64,000 bases of DNA from Maea johnstoni (GCA_963942565.1 OZ012686.1:13385171-13449170), one strand, 5' to 3'. Counted from the stretch's first letter, positions 1-13,252 are shown. The notes: generated by a model not told the origin, from the letters alone. Numbers and translations are program-made.

Positions 1-163
1 ACCGGCAAAATATAACGCCTAATGTATTTCTTCGACAGGGAATGTCATTGTCATTGGCCACTTTCATCATCCCTTTTAGTTCAAAATAACGCACAAACCA
101 ATTCCTTCTTTCGCCCTCGTAGATATTTACCAAGTCCGTGCCAGGACATTGCCTGGTAATGCC
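1..163. repeat. Alpha module, right end (U1)
   Basis: This matches 6485-6647 of U2 and ends in aatgcc, where the LINE-like insert starts. Confidence 0.8.
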
Positions 164-542
164 GAATACGAATACGAACTTTATTACTCTCTAACCGCCT
201 TTTGCGGTACATAGAGGAAATACAATGATTGTTGTCATAATTGTAAAAATAAACATATATACATATATACAATATACACCCATAAAAGTTATGTGTGTCA
301 ACATTATACAATGATTTATCTGATAACTGTCATAATTAGTTATACAGACAGTTTATATTAATATCATCAATTTCTTCACTCACAACATCTGGAAGAGATG
401 TGTATTCCTTCATGCCAAAGTAAACAAATTTGGCTACCTTAATTAACACGTTCTTTAATCTAACCTTTGACCGAGTAAATACCATTACTTTTGTTTTGTC
501 AGTATTGTTATGTTCACAGAAAGCATAGAGTGAGTCGAGAAG
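164..542 (-). mobile_element. LINE-like reverse transcriptase fragment (U1)
   Basis: Minus-strand reading at 336-569 includes NTDKTKVMVFTR, which resembles the (N)xxKTKVMVF segment typical of non-LTR retrotransposon RTs, followed by a F-x-Y-F/L-G-like stretch. The insert is bounded by aatgcc on both sides (158-163 and 543-548). The beta module of the same unit has a single aatgcc at the matching place. It is only a short, probably internally deleted piece, and the exact clade cannot be told. Confidence 0.5.
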
Positions 543-952
543 AATGCCAGTCCTGCATAGTGCTGCCACCTATTGATGATAATGATACGTATTCGTGGAA
601 TACACTTGTACCGGTCTTAAAAGAGGGAACGTCATTGTCATTGACCATTTTCATCATATTGCTTAGTTCAAAATAACGCACAAATCAAGTCGCATTTTTT
701 GATGCAACGTGCTTTTGACTTTGAGATGGTGCGACTTTTTGTCTCTGAAAAGTAATGGTGCAACATGAACTGAAATATAAACAATGACCTAAACACGATT
801 TTTGGGACCATTTCACAAGGAAGACCCAAATGCCCTATCAGCCCCAAGGATTTGAGCGGAGATGTGCTTCAGATGTGCAATAGCCTCCACTCCGTATTCT
901 TCCGATGGATTGTGACAGGTTCCCAATTTATGATGAAATACGTTTCACTGGT

Positions 953-1908
953 TGTGTAGCTACAGGGATGTAAATAGACACGATCAATAAAAGATCAATA
1001 GCCCTGACAGTTCAACCCTCATCAGACAATAAGGGTTTATATATTTCAGAATAAGCCCGGGTTGAGGTGAGCCAGAAATTGGTATCACCACGAGACCATG
1101 CCGACTTTGTTGTCTTTGCTTCACGTCAATAGAAAGGCGCTTGGTCGAGATTCGTGACCAGTGGTTACTTCTCGTGTGTAACTTTCATTACGTATTATGC
1201 ATCTTCCAGGGCTGGGACGAAGAACAGCCGAGGACATATCTCTCCTAGATCTCCACCTTGAAATGTTCCTGCAATCGATAGGTTTACGTTCAAAGTTGTC
1301 CTATAACGCCTGCACTTCATATGCAAAAGTCCACCGAAGCCCGCCCATCTTTGCAACTGACAAGCTTCAAGACAATAGCTCTTATCGTCATCTAGGGTCG
1401 CAAACTATGGCTTTTTCATTGTTGAAGGGCAACATATTTAAGGACGTAATTGTTACTCTATAACAATGACTAATCGTAATTGTTTAAGCGCCATCTATGA
1501 CGTCATAGCGACGTACAACATATAGCAACACTCTGAACCTTTGAGTTTGAACGGCTACCCCACACCTTTCTCATAAACATAGCTCTGCAAAAGCGGTAAA
1601 GTGCCACGTTGTCGACTACATACACGGTAAGTAGTTGGTAATGTGTCATATACATGTATGTGACAGACATCTTGCGCCAATTAAACTTAAATCCTAAAGG
1701 CAAAACGAAATGCCTAATCTAGTTCTTCGAGCGGTCTAAGAGGAGGAATATAACAATTGTCACTGACCAATTTCATATTACTGTTTAGTTCAAAATAACG
1801 CACAAAACCATTCTTTCCTTCCCTCTCCAAACATACTATATTAAACCAAGTCTGTGTCAGGACCTTGCCCATGGTAATGCCAATCCTGCATAGTGCTGCC
1901 ACCTATTG
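953..1908. repeat. Beta module (U1)
   Basis: Diverged relative of alpha, running from gtgtagctacaggg to gctgccacctattga, with the CRE palindrome at 1495-1508. At the LINE insertion point it reads ggtaatgccaatcctgcat, which is uninterrupted. Confidence 0.8.
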
Positions 1909-3805
1909 AAAAAAATGATACTTACAAACAAACGAACTTGAACACTTTCAGCTTGGTATTCATGCGCCCGAGCAGCAAACCCCACTCTGTGGGCAATAAA
2001 CAAAAGCCCAGTCCCTCCCGATTCCAAAAATACCATGTTTATTGAACAAAGTTGTATATATCTCCATTTACAGGCCTCAATTCTCCATACGCCCAGTTTT
2101 ATTTGGAACTATGCGATTATACTACTCGGAACGATTCTCTCTGCCCATGCTTCCACATGTTCAATGAGAATGAAACTCTTTTCACAAACTCCGCAAGTTC
2201 CAGCAGCTTGCAGAGTAATTCATTCCTGCATTGTGCTGCCACCTATTGAGCGATGATGATAACTTGAGGCTAGATTACACATCTCTGTGGAATGTAGTCT
2301 TTTTCAGATTGATTAGGTGCTGCACTTTTTCTAGATGCTTTATACTGTTTGACTTATTAATTAACCCATTAATATCGGGAGCGTACACACGTTCTGACGA
2401 TTTTTTTTATATAAAAGGTACTAATGTAAGTATAGTTTGAAAGGAAATTGAATAGGGATTATCAAACCAAACAGGAACAACAACTTTCAGTGAAATATTT
2501 CTCTAAATATTGCTTTTTTTAAAGATAATCAAGCATGTATGAGGCCATGTATATGCTCTAGATGCAAATGGATTAATTGAAGATTTGCAGATGGTTTGTA
2601 AGGTTCAGTTGCAGAAATCAAATAGCAACAGCCAACTTGATTTACTCTATCCTGGAAAGTGGTGTGATCTGGCTCAATGTAACGTTTTCAAAGCTGTAAA
2701 GCATTTATTGAGAAAATATTTGACTGGAGGTTTCAATCTTAACCTTTTGTGCAGTTTTCGTTATTTTTCAAGATTTATTGATAAGAAAGTATTTTCAAAT
2801 ATTGGCCTAGTCAGGTCTTTTTGAAATGCTATGGGCATAAAAGGGTCTAACAGAGTAATCTTATCAACTACAAAATTATTCAGAAAAAACAAAATATACG
2901 GGATTGTTTTATAAACATTTATTCTTCTTCACATAAAAATCACAAGCTTCCCAAATGGATCCAACATCTTGGAGTGGCAGATACAAGGTTTAAATACAAC
3001 AACAAACATGTTTTCCATCTCGGTCAAATACCCCTTATCACACAAGAAATTGAAAAGGCACTAAGATCATTTAGATGCGTATTTCCCTTTAGCATGAATC
3101 TCAATGGTGTTCGTAACACTTATTAACTTGAATTATATGGAAAAGATATTACACTGATAACAATTAAAAAAGAAAAAGTTCAATGCGAAACAGGCATTTA
3201 AAAGTTTTTACCCTAATTGACTAATTCCAAAACAAATGATGGACAATGCATTAAAAATGAATATCCAGTTTTAAGAGGTTTTTTTTCTTATAACCAGTGA
3301 TTTTGAACAGGCACTAATGGTATTGAGGCTGCTTAGGATAGTATTTTGAGAAATAGATTGGGAAAATGACAAATATGAATCTGTTGCTGTAGAAAAACTT
3401 TGTAGCATCATACATGTGGTCTTGGATAAACTGCAGAGGCATTTCTTGCTATACACAATATCGGGCTAAAATTCATCACGTATTATGCTGTAATTAAGTA
3501 CACAATAATAGCTTGCATCTACAACAGTTAAGGTCGAATCCAAACATCAATGCAAAGTATGAGCCTCTGGAGAACAATTGTTCACAGAGAAACCTAAACT
3601 TTAATAAACAGAAAATTCTGAATTTTCCTAAACATTTTCATACTTTCAAAATGAAAAATTTTCATACTTTCAAAATAGTGTTCTAGAAATGAATATTTGT
3701 TTAGATAAATATGGTTTTTGCACTTGCTGCTGAAATTCTTTTGCAAAGTAAATCAAAGCTTTCTACGAATGATGCTGGAAACTTAGCCCCCTATGTACTT
3801 GTATG
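1909..3805. other. AT-rich block of U1, no gene recognised
   Basis: This holds a third copy of the tgctgccacctattga motif near 2230-2250 and short decayed reading frames. None is recognisable. Equivalent stretches occur in all units. Confidence 0.6.
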
Positions 3806-3932
<127 letters not shown>

Positions 3933-4280
3933 TGTTAAGCCACTGAAACTAATTGCTTGGTACCTACAGTTAATGAACCACCCACGACCTGAGCACACAC
4001 AATGACTGACACCTTAGATACCTAGCAAATGTAAGGACAAATATAGTTAACTGATGCATACTCCTCAGAAGAGAATACAACTTTCATCAAAATAAATCTA
4101 GTAATTTTCCCATTAACTAACTATACGCTTAAGAATCAAGTCATTTTTGTGCACTGGAGATGGATAAGAGAAGCTATAAATGTGGCATCACTTGCCAATG
4201 GAAAAACCATCCCCCAAAATATCCTAAATACACTGAGAATTATTTTGATTTCACTCCTATGTACAGTTTTTGATTGATTT

Positions 4281-4556
4281 AGGATTTTTCACGATGCGTT
4301 ATTTCAGTGTTGCTCGGGTTTGCCGAGGAGTAGAGAGATAGACATGTGAGTCACATGGAAGCCACTGTGTTTCTGTCTGGACTATGTACAAATGCATATG
4401 GCTAGAAAATAACTCGGCCAATACAAAACTCTCGAATCACACAAGTGCCCCCAAAGTGGGCGATATTATGTACAGTATAACATAGGTTCATACCTCTGTC
4501 TGAGACACACAGCTCCACCCCAGCTGTACAACAGAACCTGCAGCCAAACTGCAGAA
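4281..4556 (-). other. Invariant island 3' of exon Z (U1)
   Basis: About 275 bp identical between U1 and U5 and changed by only a base or two in the others, while the 300 bp to its left differ by about 4 percent. It lies downstream of the Z stop on the sense strand, so it could be 3' UTR. A possible small exon on the minus strand is bounded by tttctgcag and gtatga. Function unknown. Confidence 0.6.
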
Positions 4557-4919
4557 ATTTGACTCCCCTTGCATAACTCACAACTTGCATAATTTGGATG
4601 ATATGAATTAAAAACGATTGATAGTTTGGAATGTCATATTACTTACAAAGGAGATATCTAAGAAAAATACACTAAATGAATGCTATAAAAGCAAGCCTTA
4701 GAGAACAGTCCTTACAAAACTGCATAGCTGCATATAATAATAGGCTTTTGCATTAGTTTTCAGCATAAGCATGCTTTAGGATGGAGTGAAGTAGTCCAAA
4801 TGAGCAGTAGTATTCTAACAAGTATCACAATAGCCACACTCAAGTCACGTTCATCATCATCATAATCATTATCATCGTTGGCAGTCTCGTCGTCAGTTTC
4901 TTGCAGACGATCGGACACG

Positions 4920-5102
4920 TCATGATTTCTTGGGGCACTCCCACATGTGCAGGAAGCAGAATCGCAATTGCTGGTTATCTCGCTGTCCGCGGCAGACGCA
5001 GCGGAATTGCGTGAAGGTGGAGTTTGCGGGGAACGGCCGATACTCGAGCTCATGTTGCGTCCCGCCATCGGTGGAACACTCGACGCCAGTGATCACCCAC
5101 TC
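4920..5102 (-). CDS. Terminal exon Z, copy 1
   Basis: 183 nt in phase 0, from GAG TGG GTG after acceptor gtttcag to TGA. It encodes 60 residues with five cysteines (VEC, RCVC, RFC, WEC) ending ECPKKS. The protein is identical to Z2, Z3 and Z5; nucleotide differences are synonymous. It pairs with Y1 upstream. Whether this copy is used as an alternative last exon of the gene in the unique region cannot be told from sequence. Confidence 0.65.
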   Translation of the reverse strand, partial: EWVITGVECSTDGGTQHELEYRPFPANSTFTQFRCVCRGQRDNQQLRFCFLHMWECPKKS

Positions 5103-5430
5103 CTGAAACATACACGCATAAGTTATAGCTCAACTATTCACGATTACATTTGAAATATAGTTACAAATTAGAGGACTATGAATAGAATTTAAAGCTTATC
5201 TTTAAGTGTCAATAGATCCATCTCATTTTATTTGAAATGCATTCAATGCCATCCTTTTCCAGACAACTACATGAAAATAAGATTAATAAGAGTACGCATA
5301 AAGTGAAAAAATATCCGAAAATTCCAATACTAGTATTTCTATTTATGCAACAAAATTAAATTCTTGTCATGTTTTTGAATTGATCTAAAAAGTCTGTATA
5401 TGTTTTTTGTTTTGGATGTGGGGGACTTAC

Positions 5431-5550
5431 CTGAGATTCATGTGCATATATTGGTCTCCAGGGTCCCTCGGTAACAGGTGGCGTAGCTGTGCCCCCGCTG
5501 GACGATCGCGTATAGCGACACTTGGACATATCACCTCCTCCGCGAGGACC
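5431..5550 (-). CDS. Penultimate exon Y, copy 1
   Basis: 120 nt in phase 0, flanked by acceptor gttttttag and donor gtaagtcccc on the minus strand. It starts GPRGGGDMSKC, continuing the collagen triplets of exon 7, and has one cysteine. Against Y5 it differs by two Ala-to-Pro changes and by Ser for Phe next to the final Gln, so it would give a variant C-terminal module. Confidence 0.65.
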
Positions 5551-5865
5551 CTAAAAAACAGCAAGGTGCAACTTATGAGAAACAGTATTTTCAGAGAACA
5601 ATTGCAAGGAGAAATGTTGATTAAAACCCTTCTAACTACTCTATGAAATATATATTACAATAATGCTTCATTTCTAAAAAAAAAACACACTCTCAAAGCG
5701 TTTTGATTGACAACAACTGATTGTTTACAAATTCCTTGACGTGGTACATGTAAACATGTCAATCAGAGCCTTTCTTCAGCTTTAGATACTTTGCGAAGGC
5801 CCCTTGTTCGCAGCCTCAGAACGTATCATAACCATGCTACATGTTATAGGGGCTGCGGTAGAATG

Positions 5866-6647
5866 TGTAGCCACAGGGGTGTAAATAGACACGATTAGTT
5901 CAACCCCCTTCAGACAAAATGGTTGTGTGTTTTTCAGAATGACGCTGGCTTGACGTGAACCAGAAATTGCTATCACCACGAGACCATGCCGACTATGTTG
6001 TCTCCGCTTCACGTCACTAGAAGAGCTGAGCACATGTCTCCTAGATTTCCGCCTTGAAATGTTACTGTTCGATAAATTACGTTCAAAGTTTTCCTATAAC
6101 GCCTGCACTTCATGTTCAAATGTCTGCCGAAGCCCGTCCATTTTTGCAGCCGACAAGCTTTAAGACAATAGCTCCAATGGTCACTACATAAGAATCGCCA
6201 AGTATGGTGTTGAGTGCAACGTGAATAAGGGCATTGTTACTCAATAACAATGGCTACTCGTGATTGTTCAAGCGCCACATATGACGTCATAGCGACGTAC
6301 TACATAGCAACACACCAAACCTTTGTGTACGAAACGGCTGCCTTATACCTTTCTTATAAAAATAGCACAGCCAAAACAGAAAAGTGCCATGTTGTCGACA
6401 GCACACACGGTAAGTGGTTAGTAATATGCCATATATATCATAAACATCTTCCTGGGTCCATTTCAGATAATAAACTTTACTCCTAACGGCAAAATATAAC
6501 GCCTAATGTATTTCTTCGACAGGGAATGTCATTGTCATTGGCCATTTTCATCATCCCTTTTAGTTCAAAATAACGCACAAACCAATTCCTTCTTTCGCCC
6601 TCGCAGATATTTACCAAGTCCGTGCCAGGACCTTGCCTGGTAATGCC
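5866..6647. repeat. Alpha module (U2)
   Basis: From gtgtagccacagg to ggtaatgcc, with palindrome core TATGACGTCATA at 6280-6291. It is homologous to the beta module along its length and ends at the LINE-like insert. Confidence 0.8.
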
Positions 6648-7028
6648 GAATACGAATACGAACTTTATTACTCTCTAACCGCCTTTTGCGGTACATAGAG
6701 GAAATATATATACATCTACATTGTTGTCATAATTGTAAGAATATACATATGATAACTGAAATATATATACATCTACATTGTTGTCATCATTGTAAGAATA
6801 TACATATGATAACTGTCATAATTAGTTATACAGACAGTTTAAATTAATATCATCAATTTCTTCACTCACAACATCTGGAAGAGATGTGTATTCCTTCATG
6901 CCAAAGTAAACAAATTTGGCTACCTTTATTAACACGTTCTTTAATCTAACCTTTGACCGAGTAAATACCATTACTTTTGTTTTGTCAGTATTGTTATGTT
7001 CACAGAAAGCATAGAGCGAGTCGAGAAG
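6648..7028 (-). mobile_element. LINE-like RT fragment (U2)
   Basis: 381-bp insert bounded by aatgcc duplications (6642-6647 and 7029-7034). The RT-like frame is on the minus strand at 6822-7055. Its 5' (right) end abuts the alpha remainder. Confidence 0.5.
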
Positions 7029-7437
7029 AATGCCAGTCCTGCATAGTGCTGCCACCTATTGATGATAATGATACGTATTCGTGGAATACACTTGTACCGG
7101 TCTTTAAAAGAGGGAACGTCATTGTCATTGACCATTTTCATCATATTGCTTAGTTCAAAATAACGCACAAATCAAGTCGCATTTTTTGATGCAACGTGCT
7201 TTTGACTTTGAGATGGTGCGACTTTTTTCTTTGAAAAGTAATGGTGCAACATGAACTGAAATATAAACAATGACCTAAACACGATTTTTGGGACCATTTC
7301 ACAAGGAAGACCCATATGCCCTATCAGCCCCAAGGATTTGAGCGGAGATGTGCTTCAGATGTGCAATAGCCTCCACTCCATATTCTTCCGATGGATTGTG
7401 ACAGGTTCCCAATTTATGATGAAATACGTTTCACTGG

Positions 7438-8394
7438 TTGTGTAGCTACAGGGATGTAAATAGACACGATCAATAAAAGATCAATAGCCCTGACAGTTCA
7501 ACCCTCATCAGACGATAAGGGTTTATGTATTTCAGAATAACCCCGGGTTGAGGTGAGCCAGAAATTGGTATCACCACGAGACCATGCCGACTTTGTTGTC
7601 TCTGCTTCACGTCAATAGAAAGGCGCTTGGTCGAGATTCGTGACCAGTGGTTACTTCTCGTGTGTAACTTTCATTACGTGTTATGCATCTTCCAGGGCTG
7701 GGACGAAGAACAGCCGAGGACATATCTCTCCTAGATCTCCACCTTGAAATGTTCCTGCAATCGATAGGTTACGTTCAAAGTTGTCCTATAACGCCTGCAC
7801 TTCATATGCAAAAGTCCACCGAAGCCCGCCCATCTTTGCAACTGACAAGCTTCAAGACAATAGCTCTTATCGTCATCTAGGGTCGCAAACTATGGCTTTT
7901 TCATTGTTGAAGGGCAACATATTTAAGGACGTAATTGTTACTCTATAACAATGACTAATCGTAATTGTTTAAGCGCCATCTATGACGTCATAGCGACGTA
8001 CAACATATAGCAACACTCTGAACCTTTGAGTTTGAACGGCTTCCCCACACCTTTCTCATAAAAATAGCTCTGCAAAAGCGGTAAAGTGCCACGTTGTCGA
8101 CTACATACACGGTAAGTAGTTGGTAATGTGTCATATACATGTATGTGACAGATATCTTGCGCCAATTAAACTTAAATCCTAAAGGCAAAACGAAATGCAT
8201 AATCTAGTTCTTCGAGCGGTCTAAGAGGAGGAATATAACAATTGTCACTGACCAATTTCATATTACTGTTTAGTTCAAAATAACGCACGAAACCATTCTT
8301 TCCTTCCCTCTCCAAACATACTATATTAAACCAAGTCTGTGCCAGGACCTTGCCCATGGTAATGCCAATCCTGCATAGTGCTGCCACCTATTGA
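7438..8394. repeat. Beta module (U2)
   Basis: CRE palindrome at 7980-7993. It shows the uninterrupted site matching the LINE insertion point in alpha. 7035-7437 between the insert and beta holds the shorter third module and no gene. Confidence 0.8.
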
Positions 8395-10289
8395 AAATAA
8401 TGATACTTACAAACAAACCAACTTGATCACTTTCAGCTTGGTATTCATGCGCCCGAGCAGCAAACCCCACTCCGTGGGCAATAAACAAAAGCCCAGTCCC
8501 TCCCGATTCCGAAAATACCATGTTTATTGAACAAACTTGTATATATCTCCATTTATAGGCCTCAATTCTCCATACGCCCAGTTTTATTTGGAACTATGCG
8601 ATTATACTACTCGGAAGGATTCTCTCTTCCCACGCTTCCACATATTCAATGAGAATCAAACTCTTTTCACAAACTCCGCAACTTCCAGCAGCTTGCAGAG
8701 TAATTCATTCCTGCGTTGTGCTGCCACCTATTGAGCGATGATGATAACTTGAGGCTAGATTACACATCTCTGTGGAATGAAGTCTTTTTGAGATTGATTA
8801 GGTGCTGCATTTTTTCTAGATGCTTTATACTGTTTGACTTATTAATTAACCCGTCAATATCGGGAGCGTACACACGTTCTGACGATTTTTTTTATAAAAG
8901 GTACTAATGTAAGGATAGTTTGAAAAGAAATTGAATAGGGATTATCAAACCAAACAGGAACAACTTTCAGTGAAATATTTCTCTAAATATTGCTTTTTTT
9001 AAAAGATATTTAAGCATGTATGAGACCATGTATATGCTCTAGATGCAAATGGATTAATTGAAGATTTGCAGATGGTTTGTAAGGTTCAGTTGCAGAAATC
9101 AAATAGCAACAGCCAACTTGATTTACTCTATCCTGGAAAGTGGTGTGATCTGGCTCAATGTAACGTTTTCAAAGCTATAGAGCATTTATTGAGGAAATAT
9201 TTGACTGCAAGTTTCAATCTTAACCTTTTGTGCAGTTTTCGTTTTTTTCAAAATTTATTGATAAGAAAGTATTTTCAAATATTGGCCTAGTCAGGTCTTT
9301 TTGACATGCTTTGGGCAAAAAAGGGTCTAACAGAGTAATCTTATCAACTACACAATTATTTAGAAAAAAACAAAAAAATATAGGATTGTTTTATAAACAT
9401 TTATTCTTCTTCACATAAAAATCACAAGCTTCCCAAATGGATCCAACATCTTGGAGTGGCAGATACAAAGTTTAAATACAACAACAAACATGTTTTCCAT
9501 CTCGGTCAAATACCCCTTATCACACAAGAAATTGAAAAGACACTAAGATCATTTAGATGCGTATTTCCCTTTAGCATGAATCTCAATGGTGTTTGTAACA
9601 CTTATTTACTTGAATTATATGGAAAAGAAATAACACTGGTAACAATTAAAAAAGAAAAAGTTCAATGCAAAACAGGCATTTGAAACTTGTTAACCTAATT
9701 TACAAATTACAAAACAAATGATGGACAATGCATTAAAAATGAACATCCAGTTTTAAGAGAAGTTTTTTTTCTTATAACCAGTGATTTTGAACAGGCACTA
9801 ATGGTATTGAGGCTGCTTGTGAACTCGATTGGGAAAATGACAAATATGAATCTGTTGCTGTAGAAAAACTTTGTAGCATCATACATGTGGTCTTGGATAA
9901 ACTGCAGAGACATTTCTTGCTATACAAAATATCGGGCTAAAATTCATCACATATTATGCTGTAATAAAGTACACAATAATAGCTTGCATCTACAACAGTT
10001 AAGGTCGAATCCAAACATCAATGCAAGGTATGAGCCTCTGGAATACAATTGTTCACAGAGAAACTTAAACTTTAATAAACAGAAAATTCTGAATTTTCCT
10101 AAACATTTTCATACTTTCAAAATGAAACATTTTCATACTTTCAAAATAGTGTTCTAGAAATGAATATTTGTTTAGATAAATATGGTGTTTGCTCTTGCTG
10201 CTGAAATTTTTTTGCAAAGTAAATCAAAGCTTTCTACGAATGCTGCTGGAAACCTGTGTTTAAGCCCCCTATGTACTTGTATGTATGTT

Positions 10290-10295
<6 letters not shown>
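8395..10295. other. AT-rich block of U2
   Basis: This carries a short plus-strand frame at 9456-9683 (75 aa, VADTKFKYNN type in other units). The frame is open in U2, U4 and U5 and broken in U1 and U3. It is not recognised and probably not a gene. Confidence 0.5.

Positions 10296-10366
<71 letters not shown>
10296..10366. repeat. (TA)n microsatellite (U2)
   Basis: Shortest version of the unit's TA tract, preceded by gtttgtgtg. Confidence 0.95.
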
Positions 10367-10724
10367 TGTTAAGCCACTGTAACTAATTGCTTGGTACCAA
10401 CAGTTAATGAACCACCCACGACCTGAGCACACAAAATGACTGACACCTTAGATACCTAGCAAATGTAAGGACAAATATAGTTAACTGATGCATACTCCTC
10501 AGAAGAGAATACAACTTTCATCAAAATAAATCTAGTAATTTTCCCATTTATCTAGCTATACGCTTAAGAATCAAGTCATTCGTGTGCACTGGAGATGGAT
10601 AAGAGAAGCTATAAATGTGGCATCACTTGCCAATGGAAAAAACCATCCCCCAAAATATCCTAAATACACTGAGAATTATTTTGATTTCACTCCTATGTAC
10701 AGTTTTTGATTGATTTAGGATTTT

Positions 10725-10990
10725 TCACGATGCGTTATTTCAGTGTTGCTCGGGTTTGCCGAGGAGTAGAGAGATAGACATGTGAGTCACATGGAAGCCA
10801 CTGTGTTTCTGTCTGGACTATGTACAAATGCATATGGCTAGAAAATAACTCGGCCAATACAAAACTCTCGAATCACACAAGTGCCCCCAAAGTGGGCGAT
10901 ATTATGTACAGTATAACATAGGTTCATACCTCTGTCTGAGACACACAGCTCCACCCCAGCTGTACAACAGAACCTGCAGCCAAACAGCCA
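10725..10990 (-). other. Invariant island (U2)
   Basis: Same as 4281-4556 except for an 8-bp local duplication (cagccaaa) near its right end, which breaks the small Cys-rich frame seen in the other units. Confidence 0.6.
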
Positions 10991-11366
10991 AACTGCAGAA
11001 GTTTGACTCCCCTTGCATAATTCACAACTTGCATAATTTGGATGATATAAATTTAAAACGATTGATATTTTGGAATGTCATATTACTTACAAGGGAGATA
11101 TCTAAGAAAAATACACTAAATGAATGCTACAAAAGCAAACCTGAGAGTACAGTCCTTACAAAACTGCATAGCTGCATATAATAATAGGCTTTTGCATGAG
11201 TTTTCAGCACAACCATGCTTTGGGATGGAGTGAAGTAGGATGAATGAGCAGTAGTATTTCAACAATTATCACAATAGCCACACTCAAGTCACGTTCATCA
11301 CCATCATCATCATCATTCTCATCGTTGGCAGTCTCGTCGTCAGTTTCTTGCGGACGATCGGACACG

Positions 11367-11549
11367 TCATGATTTCTTGGGGCACTCCCACATGTGCAGG
11401 AAGCAGAATCGCAATTGCTGATTATCTCGCTGTCCGCGGCAGACGCAGCGGAATTGCGTGAAGGTGGAGTTGGCGGGGAACGGCCGATACTCGAGCTCGT
11501 GTTGCGTCCCGCCATCGGTGGAACACTCGACGCCAGTGATCACCCACTC
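11367..11549 (-). CDS. Terminal exon Z, copy 2 (no exon Y in unit)
   Basis: 183 nt, acceptor gtttcag, same protein as Z1, Z3 and Z5, with two synonymous differences from Z5. The unit has lost exon Y. Splicing exon 7 straight to this copy is in frame and would give a form with five instead of six C-terminal cysteines. It may also be unused. Confidence 0.6.
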   Translation of the reverse strand, partial: EWVITGVECSTDGGTQHELEYRPFPANSTFTQFRCVCRGQRDNQQLRFCFLHMWECPKKS

Positions 11550-12040
11550 CTGAAACATACACGCATAAATTATAGCTCAACTATTCACGATTAAATTTGA
11601 AATATAGCTACAAATTAGAGGACTATGAATAGAATGTAAAGCTTATCTTTAAGTGTCAATAGATCCATCTCATTTTATTTGAAATATATTCATTGCCATC
11701 ATTTTCCAGACAACTACATGAAAATAAGATTAATAAGAGTACGCATAAAGTGAAAGAATATCCGAAAATTCCAATATTTCTATTTATGCAACAAAATTAA
11801 ATTCTTGTCATGTTCTTGAATTGAAATATATATTACAATAATGCTTCATTTCTAAAAAAAAAACAACTCTCAAAGCGTTTTGATTGACAACAACTGTTTG
11901 TTTACAAATTCCTTGACGTGGTACATGTAAACATGTCAATCAGAGCCTTTCTTCAGCTTAAGATACTTTGCGAAGGCCCCTTGTTCGCAGCCTCAGAACG
12001 TATCATAACCATGCTACATGTTATAGGGGCTGCGGTAGAA

Positions 12041-12833
12041 TGTGTAGCCACAGGGGTATAAATAGACACGATTAGTTCAACCCCCTTCAGACAAAATGGA
12101 GGTGTGTATTTCAGAATGACGCTGGCTTGACGTGAACCAGAAATTGCTATCACCGCGAGACCATGCCGACTATGTTGTCTCCGCTTCACGTCACTAGAAG
12201 AGCTGAGCACATGTCTCCTAGATTTCCGCCTTGAAATGTTACTGTGCGATAGATGACGTTCAAAGTTTTCCTATAACGCCTGCACTTCATGTGCAAATGT
12301 CTGCCGAAGCCCGTCCATTTTAGCAACCGAAAAGCTTTAAGACAATAGCTCCAATGGTCACTACATAAGAATCGCCAAGTATGGTATTTTCAATGTTGAG
12401 TGCAACATGAATAAGGGCATTGTTACTCCATAACAATGGCTACTCGTGATTGTTCAAGCGCCACCTATGACGTCATAGCGACGTACTACATAGCAACACA
12501 CCAAACCTTTGAGTACGAAACGGCTGCCTTGCACCTTTCTGATAAAAATAGCACAGCCAAAACAGAAAAGTGCCATGTTGTCGACAGCACACACGGTAAG
12601 TGGTTGGTAATATGCCATATATATCATAAACATCTTCCTGGGTCCATTTCAGATATTAAACTTTACTCCTAACGGCAAACTATAACGCCTAATGTATTTC
12701 TTCGACAGGGAATGTCATTGTCATTGGCCATTTTCATCATCCCTTTTAGTTCAAAATAACGCACAAACCAATTCCTTCTTTCGTCCTCGTAGATATTCAC
12801 CAAGTCCGTGCCAGGACCTTGCCTGGTAATGCC
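12041..12833. repeat. Alpha module (U3)
   Basis: CRE palindrome at 12465-12478. Nearly identical to the alpha copy of U4. Confidence 0.8.
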
Positions 12834-13252
12834 GAATACGAATACGAACTTTATTACTCTCTAACCGCCTTTTGCGGTACATAGAGGAAATACAATGATT
12901 TCATTAGAATAATCAACATATATATATATATACATCTACATTGTTGACATAATTGTAAAAATGTACATATATACAATATACACCCATAAAATTTATGTGT
13001 GTCAACATTATACAATGATTTACTAGTATATGATAACTGTCATAATTAGTTATACAGACAGTTTAAATTAATATCATCAATTTCTACACTCACAAGATCT
13101 GGGAGAGATGTGTATTTCTTCATGCCAAAGTAAACAGATTTGGCTACCTTAATTAACACGTTCTTTAATCTAACCTTTGGCCGAGTAAATACCATTACTT
13201 TTGTTTTGTCAGTATTGTTATGTTCACAGAAAGCATAGAGCGAGTCGAGAAG
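12834..13252 (-). mobile_element. LINE-like RT fragment (U3)
   Basis: Same insert as in U1/U2 with a short (TA) tract in its left part. RT-like frame at 13046-13279, aatgcc at both borders. Confidence 0.5.

Larger units (their letters stand above)
5680..11857. repeat. Array unit U2
   Basis: About 6.18 kb. Exon Z is present, exon Y is deleted (junction near 11820-11824), and the 2.2-kb segment is missing with a junction that keeps the left-hand flank (gaagtaggatgaatga). From about 9670 it is almost identical to U3 at an offset of 6234 bp. An 8-bp duplication near 10981 falls in the otherwise invariant island. Confidence 0.9.

Noticed and set aside
3530-3545. ggtcgaatcc motif in each unit, like a tRNA-derived SINE B box.
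   Set aside because: No A box at the right distance and no tRNA-like fold visible.
4402-4590. 62-codon Cys-rich minus-strand frame inside the invariant island.
   Set aside because: Too short, broken in U2 by an 8-bp duplication, and no recognisable domain. The island is reported as conserved DNA instead.
6250-6486. 78-codon ATG frame in alpha with a canonical donor (ggtaagt) and acceptor (tttcag) about 60 bases apart.
   Set aside because: The related beta module has a stop early in the same frame, no domain is recognisable and there is no support for transcription on the plus strand.
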